A DNA stretch of 64,000 nucleotides, taken from contig JADQAV010000015.1 of NCBI GenBank assembly GCA_019775845.1, positions 434,001 to 498,000 on the forward strand. Direction: 5' to 3'. Position 1 is the first letter of the stretch. Each line of letters opens with the position of its first letter. The notes below the pieces were generated by a model, which worked only from the letters and a program-made list of their open reading frames with translations, was not told where the DNA came from and did not search any database. The DNA comes from Myrmaecium sp. VS I D KN 1 (taxonomy: Eukaryota; Ascomycota; Dothideomycetes; Valsariales; Valsariaceae). The position numbers and the translations under genes are program-made. Below, in pieces: positions 53,633-64,000 of the stretch.

Positions 53633-54752
53633 TCACGCAGCCGTCTCGCCTTCCACCCCCAATTCCCGCTTCCGAAACTCCCAGTAATTCTTCCGGATCG
53701 GGTCGTACCTCGTGGCCAGCAGCTCCAGCGCCTTCCGCGCGTCCGCCTTCGTTGCCTCGTCCTGCGCGTAGATCTCGGCCAACCAGTCCAGCGCGTGCGA
53801 GCTGCGTACGGCGTCTGGCTTAAGCGGCGAGGCGAGAGACGTGATGAAGGGAAGGAGCGTGGAGGGATGAGCGGGGGAGGGAGCGTCCGAGGAATGGACC
53901 AGCCGACATTGTCGGGACAAGCTGGAGAGATAGTTCCAGGGAGATTGGTTCTGGGGCGCGAGCAGGATCTTGGCTTTGGCGAATCTGGGGGCCAATGTCA
54001 GCAACTGATTGGATAAAGTGAGTTGTGCGCAGAGGATGAAACGTACTCAACCTCCCGTTCAACAATCTCCTTGTTACCCAGATTGACGCCATCCTCCCTG
54101 CCAAAAACGATGAACCAGCGGTGATTCCACGCCGAATTGTTCCGCACGTCCTCCTCAAGCATGCGCTCCATCTCCTCGAGCTCGCCGGCGTCCCACAAGG
54201 CGAACCGGCGGACGAGCCACTGCCGGTAGCTCCAGACGTGGTAGTTCTTCGCGTCCTTCTCGAGCATGGCCCGCATGAAGTCCGCCTCGCCGGTCGGGTC
54301 GGCCAGCGCGTCCACGATTTTCAGCCGGTGGTGCCAGATCTGGTAGTTCTTCAGGTGCTTGAGCGAGGTGGCGTTGAGCCAGGCCAGCTCCTGGCGGAGG
54401 TCGTGCTTCTGTTCGAGAATGATCTTGGCGCGGTAAAGCCTGGATCGGAGGGAAAAAGGAGCAAGGGTCAGCGAATCGGTGTCTACCTTATCATCTTCTG
54501 CCCAGGGCCGCAACCACCGAATGGAGGAGCTTACCACACCGTGTAATGCGAGGGGTTCATGCGGATGATGTCCGCCGTCAGCTCAAGCACGCGGTCGCTG
54601 AAGTCGTTCTGTGCCATGACCGCCCGGAGGTAGGACATGGCCTCGCTGTATTCGTCCGAGTAGGCGATCGCGGCCAGTGGATGTGGTCCGCCGTCATCCT
54701 GAGGGATCGGGATCACGTCTTCCCATTCGGCTGAGTCTGCGTACTTGGGCAT
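53633..54752 (-). CDS. RAM2: Protein farnesyl/geranylgeranyltransferase type I alpha subunit
   Basis: Alpha subunit shared by farnesyltransferase and geranylgeranyltransferase I, which prenylate CaaX proteins such as Ras and Rho. Three exons on the minus strand, 54535-54752, 54047-54439 and 53633-53984, give 320 residues, about the size of yeast Ram2. The PFTA helical repeats are visible in order: HYTVWLYRAKIILEQ, NYQIWHHRLKIVDAL, NYHVWSYRQWLVRRF, NSAWNHRWFIVFG and SPWNYLSSLSR. Introns of 95 and 62 bp are in phase with the repeats. It is convergent with the serine dehydratase gene. The window also holds a likely substrate, the CVVM-ending protein at 16582-19458. Confidence 0.93.
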
Positions 54753-55925
54753 CTTCAGCTGTCGGCGCTGTCGCTGTTGCTGCTGTTGTATAATGTTGCG
54801 TTGTAGCGTTCGGAGAGAGATGCATGCGACACGGGAGGAACGGAAGTGATGATGCTTGCCCGCGGCGGGGAAGGGACGTCGGCTTTAAAGCGCCGAAACT
54901 CCGGTCCCTGTCCGCAAACGTCCCAAGGGATGAAGGTTCTCTTTCAACATCTCCTTACGATTGTTCTCTGTATACACAGAATTCCTAGTACGTGAATACA
55001 TAAACGCAGTCGATAGACCACATATATTTACTTGCAGCCAATCCATTCGAAGGCCGTAACTATCATCCTTACCTAAGTAAAAGTCCAGCAAACAAAGATG
55101 CCTGACAGAACCGACAAGGCTGAGTGAGGGTGTCGCAAACGCAAAAGCCACCGAGGATTTCCCGACATCCTTCCGTGAACCTCTGACGACCTGACAACCT
55201 GACAACCTGGCGATTTGACGACTTGATGATCTGTCAATTCCGACCTTCTGTTCAACGATCAAAACCATGCTCTGCTGAAATTACCCCTTCCGGGAATCAC
55301 GTGATGGCTTAATGGCCTGTGGATTCAGTGTTTTTGATCAACGATACAAGGCGCTGTACCGGAGTTACCCCATGCGGCGTTGGGGTCGACGCTGCGTGAT
55401 TGTGAGTCTTTCTCGATGATAGAGAAATCGGTCGCGGGCAACCGGAGAGAATTCTACCAATCTAGGGACCAATGAGGAAGTATTGAGCAGAGAGAGTTCA
55501 CATAAACTGCTGCTACTGCTGCTGGGGAGAACGCCGCACATACACTATCGTATTCGCAGTCGCATTTCTTCTTTCTATTTCTAAGAAGAAAACAGCAGAT
55601 CACCTACTATGACCTGAACACAGATTTACCAACGCCTCTCGGATGATAACCCACCTCTTTCTCTTAACTCGAATGGGTTTCGTTCCTCCTTTCTTTCCTC
55701 CCTTCTTTCCAATGCCAATTCTATACAAGAAACGACAGAGAGCCTCCATTTCTCCCACTGATAGTCAATCCGTCACTCTATATCGTATCAACAGTGCGAC
55801 CTCCTGACGCCGTGTCCGCTTTCGATCTACAGCAATGCCATGCCTTCCCTGAACCAATCGTTTCTGATTAGTCCTGTTCCTTTCCCACCATGTCTCTTCT
55901 TCCTTCCTTTTCACCTCAATCTCTT
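54753..55925. other. Intergenic region RAM2 / SERCA
   Basis: 1.2 kb holding the RAM2 promoter and the SERCA 3' end. Degenerate 9-bp CCTGACAAC-like units recur at about 55185-55235. A perfect TCACGTGA lies at 55297-55304. No gene is seen. Confidence 0.5.
55297..55304. promoter_or_regulatory. Palindromic TCACGTGA site
   Basis: Perfect 8-bp palindrome containing an E-box CACGTG, about 545 bp upstream of the RAM2 ATG. Such sites are bound by fungal bHLH factors. Pattern match only. Confidence 0.4.
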
Positions 55926-58900
55926 CTACTCGTTCTTCTTCCGCAGCTCTCCATTGCCCACCTTCTCCGCGGGCGTATCTACCACGGATTTAGCCATGAA
56001 GTACTTGCGCTCGAAGAATTTGAGGATCTCGTCAATGACGCTACAGCAGGCCGGGTCAGTAAATGCTGAATGAAAGCACAGAGCGAATTGAGGAACTTAC
56101 ATGATGGGCGCGCTGAACGCCAACACGGCCAGCCATTCCTTCTTGTTCAGCGGCACGATGCTGAAGAGAGTTTGCAGGAACGGGATGTAGAGGAGGGCAA
56201 AGTGGAGGGCCATAGAGAGACAGATGGCGTACACGAGCACCATGTTCTTCCAGAGGGGCAGCGTGAGGAGGGACTCGCTGCTCGAGAGAGCATTCATAGC
56301 GTTGAGCATCTCAATAACGACGAGGATAGACAGTGAGACGGTCGAGGCAGCCTTGGAGCGGTCGTCGGCAAACATGGCGCAGCCGATCTCCGGGAACTGA
56401 GTGGAGCAACGGTGGAAGTGGGACTATGGAGCAAAGTTAGTAAGAGCTAAGCTGGGAAGGGTTTGTGTGTGCAGTAAAGTGCACTTACCAACTGCCAGAA
56501 GGTAATCTGAGGGCCTTCCAAGTTCCACATGAACCACCAGACGTAACCCGCCACAGTGGCGATGCCAACATATGTGCCGATGACCATGTACCTGAAGAAC
56601 AGCCAGCCGCCCACGAGCGCCTCGTCCCTCTTTCGGGGAGCACGCTTCATAACATCATGGTCAGGCGGGTTGAAGGACAGAGCCGTAGCCGGAAGTCCAT
56701 CAGTAACCAGGTTAACCCAAAGCAACTGGACGGGGATCAACGCCTCTGGCAACCCGGCAGCGGCCGTGAGGAAGATAGAGACGACTTCTCCAATGTTCGA
56801 AGAAATGAGGTAGCGGATGAACTGCTGAGTATTGTTATAGATGGACCGACCTTCCTCAACGGCAGCCTCGATGGTGGCGAAGTTGTCGTCAGCAAGGACC
56901 ATGTCCGCAGCCAGCTTCGCGACATCCGTTCCGCTACCCATCGCAACACCGATATCAGCGCGCTTGAGGGCAGGTGCATCGTTGACACCGTCACCGGTCA
57001 TAGCCACCACGGCGCCCGTCGATTGAAGGAGGTCGACGAGCTTGGACTTATGGCTCGGCTCCGTGCGAGAGAAAAGGGAGGCACGCTTAGCAGCCTCCAG
57101 CTTCTCCGACTCGGAAAGCTCGTCAAACTGACGTCCGGTGTAAGACTTTCCGGTAAGATCCTCATCGGGCCCAAAGACACCGATCTGGCGACAGATGCTC
57201 TCAGCCGTGTTCTGGTTGTCGCCGGTGATGACAACGACGCGGATCCCAGCTTCACGGCATTTGCGGATAGACTGTTTGACTTCCGGACGCGGAGGATCCA
57301 GCATGCCCACGAGCCCGATCAACGTCATTCCCTGCTCAAGTTGGGCATATTCCTTGGTGGTCTTGGCAGTCTTGGTCAACGGATTGTCGATGTCGTCGAT
57401 GGTAGCGATGGCAATAACGCGAAGGCCGTGGTTCCCGTAGTTGGTGATCTCCTTGGAGATGATGGACGAAATGCTCTGGTTGATCGGAACGCGTCTGGCG
57501 TCGGCGCCGGTGATAACGTGGGTGCAACGGTCCAGGACAGATTCAGGTGCGCCCTTCACGAGCAGACGCTGCCGGTTCTGGGTGGACACCAGGACCGACA
57601 TACTCTTCCTGTCGCGGGAGAACTCATAGGTCGAGAGAATCTTGGACCGGTCTTCGTAGTATTTGCTGGAGTGATGGAGGCGCTGGCTGGCGGAAAGAGC
57701 TTGCTTGAGAGTATTGTGCTCCAAATCCGGGGTGCCAATCTTCTCGACCAAGACGCGGAGCGCACCTTCGGTGGGTTCCCCGACGATGGTATACGTCTGG
57801 CTCTTGGGATCGAAGGCCAATTTGGCCTCGTTACAGAGTGCGGCGACTTCAGTCAGTTGAGCAATGGTGGCAGAGGACGAGGCTGCATTGGGGAAGGGGT
57901 TCCCCCTGTAGCTAACTCCACCATCGGGAGAGAAGCTGGTGCCCTCCACATCAAGCTCCTCAAGCGCAGATCCATCACTGTTGAGGAATACAACCTTGTT
58001 GACACTCATCTGATTCGTAGTCAAGGTACCCGTCTTGTCCGAGCAGATGACACTGCAGCTACCAAGGGTCTCGACAGAAGGCAAGCTACGGACCACCGCG
58101 TTCTTTGCGGCCATCTTACGGGTACCAAGTGCCAGGCAGGTAGTGATCACAACGGCCAAACCTTCAGGAATAGCTGCCACACCAAGTGATACTGCGATCT
58201 GAAGAAACGTTAGCAATCGGTCTCAACACTTTCACAGCTGTCATGACGAACCTTGAGATAGTAGATAGCTCCCTTGACCCAGCCACCGTGCGCGGGATCG
58301 CTGAAGTTTCCAACATTGATGATCCAAACGAGCACACAGATGATGGAGATGACCTTAGCCAGCATGTCACCGAAATCGTTCAGCTTCTCCTTCAGCGGGG
58401 TGGGCTGCGAGATCTGGGACGTGATGCTCTCATGGATGTCTCCAATTGCAGTGTTGCTGCCAGTCAACACAACCAGTGCCCTCGCATGTCCCGTTACCAC
58501 CGTGGTGCCCGAGAACAGCATGTTAACCTGATCCTGCTTGACGGCATCCTTGTCCTTCACGGCCCGGATGTCCTTTCCAACACTCTCGCTTTCGCCGGTC
58601 AGGATGGATTGGTCCACGCTGAAGCTGTTGCTGCTGACGCTCAATAGGCGGCAATCGGCCGGGATACGGTCTCCCACGGCAACATCAATGACATCCCCAG
58701 GCACGAGCTCATCGGCCTTGACGCGCTTGAGCTCCCCATCCCGCACAACCTTCGCTTCGTTCGCCGAGTATTCTTGTAGGGCGGCGATGGCCTTCTCCGC
58801 CGAGGATTCCTGAGAGACGCCGACCACAGCGTTAAGAACGAGGATCGTAAGGATCTGTTTTGCCGTTAGTCATCAGATATATAGAAAGCGACTCGAGCGA

Positions 58901-59260
58901 AGTGACATACCACCGCAGGGTCAACGAAAGCGGTCCAATCGTCGCCACCCTCAAAGAGCGCAAGAACGAAAGACACCGCAGCGGAACCGAGGAGGATGAT
59001 AACAAGCTGGTCCTTGAACTGCTCGAGGATCAGCTCCCATATCGGCGTCGGAGGGTCCTCGGGAAGCGCTACACAGAGTCATTAGCCAAATGTTCTTCCC
59101 TTCAATTCATCCATTCGCCACCGGCGGAAAGAAATCTCGTACCGTTCCGTCCAAACTTCTGGCGCTGCTCCTGCACCCGCTCGGCGGAGAGGCCCTGGAC
59201 CTCCGAGACCGAGAAATAAGCCAGCGCCTCCTCGGGCGTCATCGCATACGCAGCCTCCAT
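55926..59260 (-). CDS. SERCA-type Ca2+-transporting P-type ATPase with dilysine ER signal
   Basis: P2A-type calcium pump moving cytosolic Ca2+ into the ER or related compartments. Six exons on the minus strand: 59143-59260, 58911-59068, 58252-58854, 56489-58198, 56101-56423 and 55926-56040, giving 1008 residues, the usual SERCA length. The N-terminal [18 protein letters not shown] is typical. Visible motifs are ILTGESESV (actuator), [10 protein letters not shown] (TM4), [10 protein letters not shown] with phosphorylated Asp near residue 347, [36 protein letters not shown] (TM5) and [20 protein letters not shown] (TM6). The protein ends LRKKNE, so its last four residues, KKNE, fit the KKxx COPI retrieval motif and support an ER location. 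Intron 3 (58199-58251) uses the rare donor GTTCGT. Related fungal pumps include Neurospora NCA-1. Confidence 0.95.
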
Positions 59261-60776
59261 CTTCGAAGAGAAAGGAAACCCTTGAAAAGGAACGTGGTAC
59301 GCGGACAGGAGAAGCCGAAGGGGAGAAGTGAGAATGAAAGGGAAAGGTGTTGGGGAAAAAAAGAATGGGGGCGTAAGGGAGCTAGTAGGCGATTGTTGCT
59401 GTCAAAGCCCCGATATAAGTTCTTCCTAGTATATATATCAAAGATATCAAAGCTCGAGGAAGGCCCGGGCGATTGGCGACGAGAGCGAGTCAACGTGAAC
59501 CGGAATGGAAGCGTGGGATTCGACCCGCTTGCGTTCGTCGAAGGGGGGGGGGGTGGAGGAGGGACAAGGGTGGGAGTACCGTAGTCCTGAGACAAAACGC
59601 CGGATTCTTCTATGCTCGTCCTCGGCACGTGTGGCCCACCGCGCGCATGAAAGAGGGAAAAGAATGTGAGCGGAAGGAGGGGCGATCAGTCGAGCGACGC
59701 CGGGCGCGCGAGTGCGATGGGGGCGACAGGCAATGATGTGCGGCCGTTAATTGCAGGACCGGGAAGCACAAAGCAAAGAGAAGCACGGAGAGAGAGAGGA
59801 AGCGAGAGATGCAAGAAAGGCCCTGGGGCAAGGAAGGCATGGCAGTCCGGTCGGCGTTCTAGAAGGATACCTGCTAAACCCCCGCAAAACGACCAATGGG
59901 GGCCCGCCGTTGGTGACGACGTGGTCTTTTCGAACGGAGTTAAGCATCGGCCTTTTCGAGCCACCCCCAGCCTGGTGCCTTGTTCTTCGTGTTTCCTTCC
60001 CCGAACAACGCCCATGGACACTTGCAATGCACACAATAAAGACACCCAGCCCAGCCCCTGGAAGCTACCTCATTTTTCAAGTTGTAAAAGCGTCCATCGT
60101 TCTTCTCATTCATCAAACCGTTCTACCTGACTTCATAAGTCAAGACGAATGGTATAATTACCCCAGATTTCCCTTGGAACCCCCATGCAGTGCACACCGC
60201 ATCAACAACCCAGGACATTACCATCCATTCAAATGGAGTTACCCTCCTTGAAATCAACCCGTCCTCTCGCAGAGATTCACTAGAAATGGAAATGGAAATA
60301 CATAAAAAGCCAACTCCGTCGTCTGGAAAACGCCAGCGCCTTCTTTGAAGAGTCTTCGTGGAAACCTTGTGTGTCCATCGCTATGCAAAAGATGTTTAAA
60401 CGAGAAACGTAGTAGAGAGGGAGGGGCAGCGAGAGTATAGATTGAGCACCCATGAGCGAGGATACAAGGAAGGAAGAAAATAAGAAATGGGGATATCGAT
60501 GACCTGTAAACCGCCGAAGGAAGTGAAAAGCCAAAAAGGGTAGTAGAAAAGGACGGCGAAGAGCAGCTGTGGGGGAAGAAAGGGAAGTAAAAATCAACGA
60601 CGAGGAAGGAAAAGGCAAGCGAGGCGCCGCTCGCAAAAATGTAAGCAGTAGAAGTAGAACTCCTATGCTGTTAAACCCAGAGCTTTTGTGGTTTTTCCCC
60701 AATGCGCCGAATGCAATGGGACCGTGAAATGAAACCGCGAAAGGAAGAATGTGTGCGATCGCCGGATGAGAGCCAA
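59261..60776. other. Intergenic region SERCA promoter / histidine kinase 3' end
   Basis: 1.5 kb, with the SERCA leader and promoter on its left and the histidine kinase 3' region on its right. It holds a G9 run near 59545-59553 and a CACGTG at about 59626-59631. Open frames up to about 160 codons are low in complexity and unsupported. Confidence 0.5.
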
Positions 60777-63700
60777 CTATTGCAGTTCCGCACTGGCGCA
60801 GTACTCCACGATAAGTCTCTCCAGATCGAGGAGCTTGTAAGGCTTGGCCATGAACCCCTTCATTCCGGCCCTGGCGGCCTTCTCGAGCGCCCCATCCGTC
60901 ACATCAGCCGTGACCGCAAGGACAACCGGTTTCTTGCCGCTGTATTCGCTGCTGAGGATCCGTCGCGCGGCCTCGTATCCATCCATGAACGGCATCCACA
61001 AGTCCATCAGAACAACGTCGATCGTGCCTTGACCGCCGTTCTCGGTTCGATCTCGCTCCATCTTGCGAACGGCATCTACGCCGTCATAGGCTTCGGTGAT
61101 GCTTTCGTACCCAAACTTCCGAAGCATGCTCACCAACAGATGACGATTGATCTTATTGTCTTCTACGACCAGGAAGTTAAGTGGGTATTTCTGAGCCAGG
61201 TGGAGATCCGGTTGAGTCTTCTTGGCCAGAAGAGCCGAGCGGGTAGAGGGTTGACGTGTGGGTCGGGAATGAGCATGGCCATTGCTCTGAGATGCGGCGG
61301 TACCTGGTCTGAGGGCAGGGGACGAAGGGAAGCGATGTATGTGTGCTGGAGGTAGGTGCGGATGAACCTGCGGGGTTGAAAGAGGAGTAGAAGAGGGTAC
61401 CGTGGTGGTTGTGGATGCTCTTTGAAGGTATTCCCGGGGGTTGGCTGTCGCGGCGGCAGCGACCGGGGCAGGGCTCTCCGGCCTGACCGAGTTACGCAAC
61501 GGCGATGTTTCTGGTTCAGTAGAAACGGGATGCTGAAAGGATGGAGATGGGGAAGTAAACGGTGACGAAGCCCTGCTCCGTGCATCGCCTGGTGTAAGGG
61601 GAACGCGAATTTCGAACTCGCTGCCTTTGAAAGGACCGTCAGTTCTAGAGTGGACGCATACGAGGTCTCCTCCCAGACGACGGGCGATTCCTTTGGCTAC
61701 CATTAGCCCTAAGCCAAGGCCTTCGTTTTGCCTGGTAGTTGTAACGTCGTTCATAGCGAAGGGTTTGAAGAGGTGAGGCATAAACGCATCGGGTATACCA
61801 ATCCCGGTGTCCTTTACAGTGACGGTCACATGGTGACACTTGGGGCTTAGCTTCGCAGAGATGGTAATCTTCCCATCTTCCGTAAACTTGATCGCATTCA
61901 GGACGACACAAGATATCACCTTGGCGAGATCTTTTTCGTCGACTGTATTGCGTTAGCGGCGCTCGGTGCACTAATAGACGAGGTAACCTACTCAGTATTG
62001 ACTCAGGCACCGCCGAGTCAACCGTCCACTCTATGACTTTGATGTGATCTACACCGCTCCCACTCTTGGTGCGGACTTCAATAAACTCTCCACCGTTTGT
62101 CTCGGTAGCAACGGCGGACTCAGGACGGCCCCCCACTTTTAATGCATCGTTGATGATGTACTGAAGGACATCGCGCAGGTTCGTATGACGCAGCCCAGGA
62201 ACGATGTGAGATTCTGAGGCAAAGGTGGGGGAACTGGGCGCATCTCTCGCATCCAACTCAGAGTCTAGGCCGAACGCCGGCCTCAAGACGTTGTGAGGGT
62301 GGGTTATGGTGTCGTTGGAGGATGTTGATCCATGGGAAGGTATCTGCCACGTGCCATCTTTAGCATGATGCTTGTTCGGATTCCCCCAAGTAATGCTATC
62401 TCTACGACGTTTGGTGCCACCGTGGAGCATGTTATTTCCGGTGACCACGATGTCCGGCCGTCTGTCCAAGTCGGGGGAGGTAGGTGCAGAACCACCTATC
62501 GGCGGGCTGGGGAATCCATCGGGAACGCCCATGTTCATGTCATATGCATGGACTACATTGTCCGCAGCTTCTACGGCGCGTCTCGAACTATCTATAGCCT
62601 TGTAAGTCTGGCGCTAATGAAGGCATGGAGTGGAAAATACTCACCTTGTATGACCTCGATGTTTTCCTTCAAAGTTTGAAAAACGCTGCGCACCCTGGGA
62701 TCGGTGAGACCTTCCGAGGCCTCTTGTACGGTAGCATACATGACATCCAACATGCCAACGATACCTTGCATAGGTGTCCGGAGCTCGTGCGACAAGCTTC
62801 GGGCATATGGTTTAAGAGACTGTGCCATTGAAACGGCATCGTGCGGAACAAGACGTGTCGGGAGAGAGGGATCCAGAGCCTTCGGGGTTCCAAATGTCGT
62901 CCCGCGCAACAACCGCTCCAGGATCATGTCTTCAAGGGAGTGGCAGATGGCTTCTACGAAGCTCCATGTCAATGTTCGTTTCGAAAGGCCTTTCGCAGAC
63001 CACATGAGTCCAAAATGCGCGAAGCACTTGCCACCGGCGAAGAGCGGAATGCCGATGTAAGCTTCCGCGGGGACTTTGAGCGTGTTAGGATTATTGAGGA
63101 TGAAGTCGTTTAGTCCGTCCGGGACGATGAAGATTTTGTCGTGACGCATGTAGGCACACGGGCACGAATAGGCGTGATACTTGAAGTTTGTGAGAGAAGT
63201 AACGTCTCCTTGGTCATCTTTAACGTAGAAAGCGGTGCCCATGAGGCATGACCCGGGCTCGCCGATAGGGGGCAGTTCCACAGCAAGGTCCTCGTTGTCG
63301 TATATCATCCGCTTCGAAACGAAGGCATACTGTGCACCGGTGATATCCGCGAGCCCCTCCGTCAATTTACTCCAGAAAGTTTCGGTGTCGGTGCCGCGAA
63401 GACCTGTCTTCAGGTCTATCAATTTCTCCAACGCATTCCCTTCTGCCACGCTGTATAGCGCACCGAGACCTTCGACGAACCCTTCTTGCCCGCTGTGGAG
63501 GACCGCCCCAGGAGAGGCTTGGGAGAAGCATACGGATTCGCGCGTGAGTTTATCCGGAGGTTCGCCATCCGTTCCCAGTCCACCTTCCCTCATAATGCGT
63601 GTTCCGCGTGGCCCTCCAGTTTGATCTCTCCGCCGCTCGTCGTGGTGTAGTCCCGGAGGTGAAGCCTGTCGGGTGATTTGGAAGAAGGTGATCCAGCGCC

Positions 63701-64000
63701 CCGGTTGCTGTAAGAGCTCTGGTGGAGCTCGGTGTTGCGATGTCGGTCCTTGCCGTGCGCAAGCAAGGGATGGGAAGATCGTATGGCGGAGGCTGACAAG
63801 GCGAGGAGGTTCGGATCGGTAGGCAGGTCTGACAAGTGTACGGGATGGAATAGGCTGAGTGTAGATAGCAGTGAAAGAGCTACGAGGCGCTCTGCGAGAG
63901 GCTGCCGGGGCTGCACTGGTGGGAATGCGGGCGGAGCAGGGCAGGGAAGGCGCAAGGTATGTGCACAGCGCGAGATGAGGGAGTGGGCATGGTATGCGGA
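60777..64000 (-). CDS. Hybrid histidine kinase (GAF-HisKA-HATPase-receiver), 5' partial, frame break
   Basis: Fungal hybrid sensor kinase of a multistep phosphorelay. Clear exons on the minus strand are 62645-63593, 61992-62591 and 60777-61942, with introns of 53 and 49 bp. Counting from the in-frame Met at 63593: a GAF-like sensor domain (about 70-230); H-box ARSLSHELRTPMQG with His269; N-box CVVLNAIKFTEDG with Asn532; DTGIGIP; GLGLGLMVAKGIARRLGG; a Ser/Pro-rich linker; and a receiver domain with FLVVEDNKINRHLL, DVVLMDLWMP (phospho-Asp) and the FMAKPY lysine. The H-to-N spacing of about 263 residues is far above the usual 100-120. Upstream, the frame LAERLVALSLLSTLSLFHPV ... GEIKLEGHAEHAL continues to the window edge without an ATG. 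It ends exactly where the next frame begins (TTATGAGG), one base out of register, suggesting an indel. The kinase group was not assigned. Confidence 0.85.

Noticed and set aside
56465-58189. 574-codon open frame on the plus strand opposite the SERCA gene
   Set aside because: It lies exactly antisense to SERCA exon 4, whose codon bias removes stops from that antisense frame. Its product has no recognisable domain.
59905-59965. GAGTTAAGC motif suggestive of a 5S rRNA internal sequence
   Set aside because: The surrounding bases do not align with the A box, C box or stems of 5S rRNA.
63588-63596. ATGA stop-start overlap as translational coupling
   Set aside because: That is a bacterial mechanism; in a fungal nuclear gene a 1-nt indel in a continuous kinase is far more likely.

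Overview
The window looks like a chromosome segment from a filamentous ascomycete (Pezizomycotina). Genes carry many short GT-AG introns, mostly 49-95 bp, with CTAAC/CTGAC-type branch points close to the acceptor. The gene set is typical of this group: an Eis1-type eisosome protein, Kin28, an IGR-motif mitoribosomal protein, a DUF3074 START-like protein, Pex1, MCM7, a hybrid histidine kinase and a fungal ubiquitin-like-domain protein. I do not assign a genus. All splice models were built by eye from reading phase and protein-family fit. I saw no rRNA, tRNA, CRISPR, virus-like element or intact transposon.

Layout. 0-7.7 kb is compact: eis1 (+), kin28 (-), mS41/FYV4 (+) and a DUF3074 protein (-). 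7.65-16.58 kb is an unusually long gene-free block. It has a TpA-rich, RIP-like part at about 8.45-9.6 kb with an imperfect hairpin, and a pyrimidine-rich part at about 13.65-16.5 kb leading into a large scaffold-like gene at 16.58-19.46 kb. That protein has proline tracts, a long Ala/Glu/Lys coiled coil, a ubiquitin-like domain and a C-terminal CaaX box. 20.85-21.62 kb holds a CAP/PR-1-like secreted protein with a frame problem. 22-27.5 kb holds three unrecognised minus-strand genes.

27.8-48.4 kb is a housekeeping block: cyp15 WD40-cyclophilin (-), an unknown two-exon gene (+), RPL11/uL5 (-) divergent from SmB (+), MPC1 (+), PEX1 (+), an unknown probable single-pass membrane protein (+), a secreted FAD oxidoreductase (+) and MCM7 (+). 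49.6-53.4 kb holds two GC-rich tandem genes, a Dal5-like MFS permease and an L-serine/threonine dehydratase. 53.6-64 kb is all on the minus strand: the farnesyl/geranylgeranyltransferase alpha subunit RAM2, a SERCA-type Ca2+ ATPase ending in a dilysine ER-retrieval signal, and a hybrid histidine kinase running off the right edge.

Functional links. RAM2 would help prenylate CaaX proteins such as the scaffold protein at 16.6-19.5 kb. RPL11 and SmB share a 339-bp divergent promoter. MPC1, Pex1 and mS41 serve organelle functions, and Kin28, SmB and Cyp15 serve transcription and splicing. The clearest oddities are a 9-nt microexon in SmB, an ATG-only first exon in RPL11, three probable GTTCGT splice donors, loss of the usual flavinylation histidine in the FAD enzyme, a roughly 150-residue insert inside the histidine kinase core, and an unknown protein with candidate PP1- and Atg8-docking motifs.
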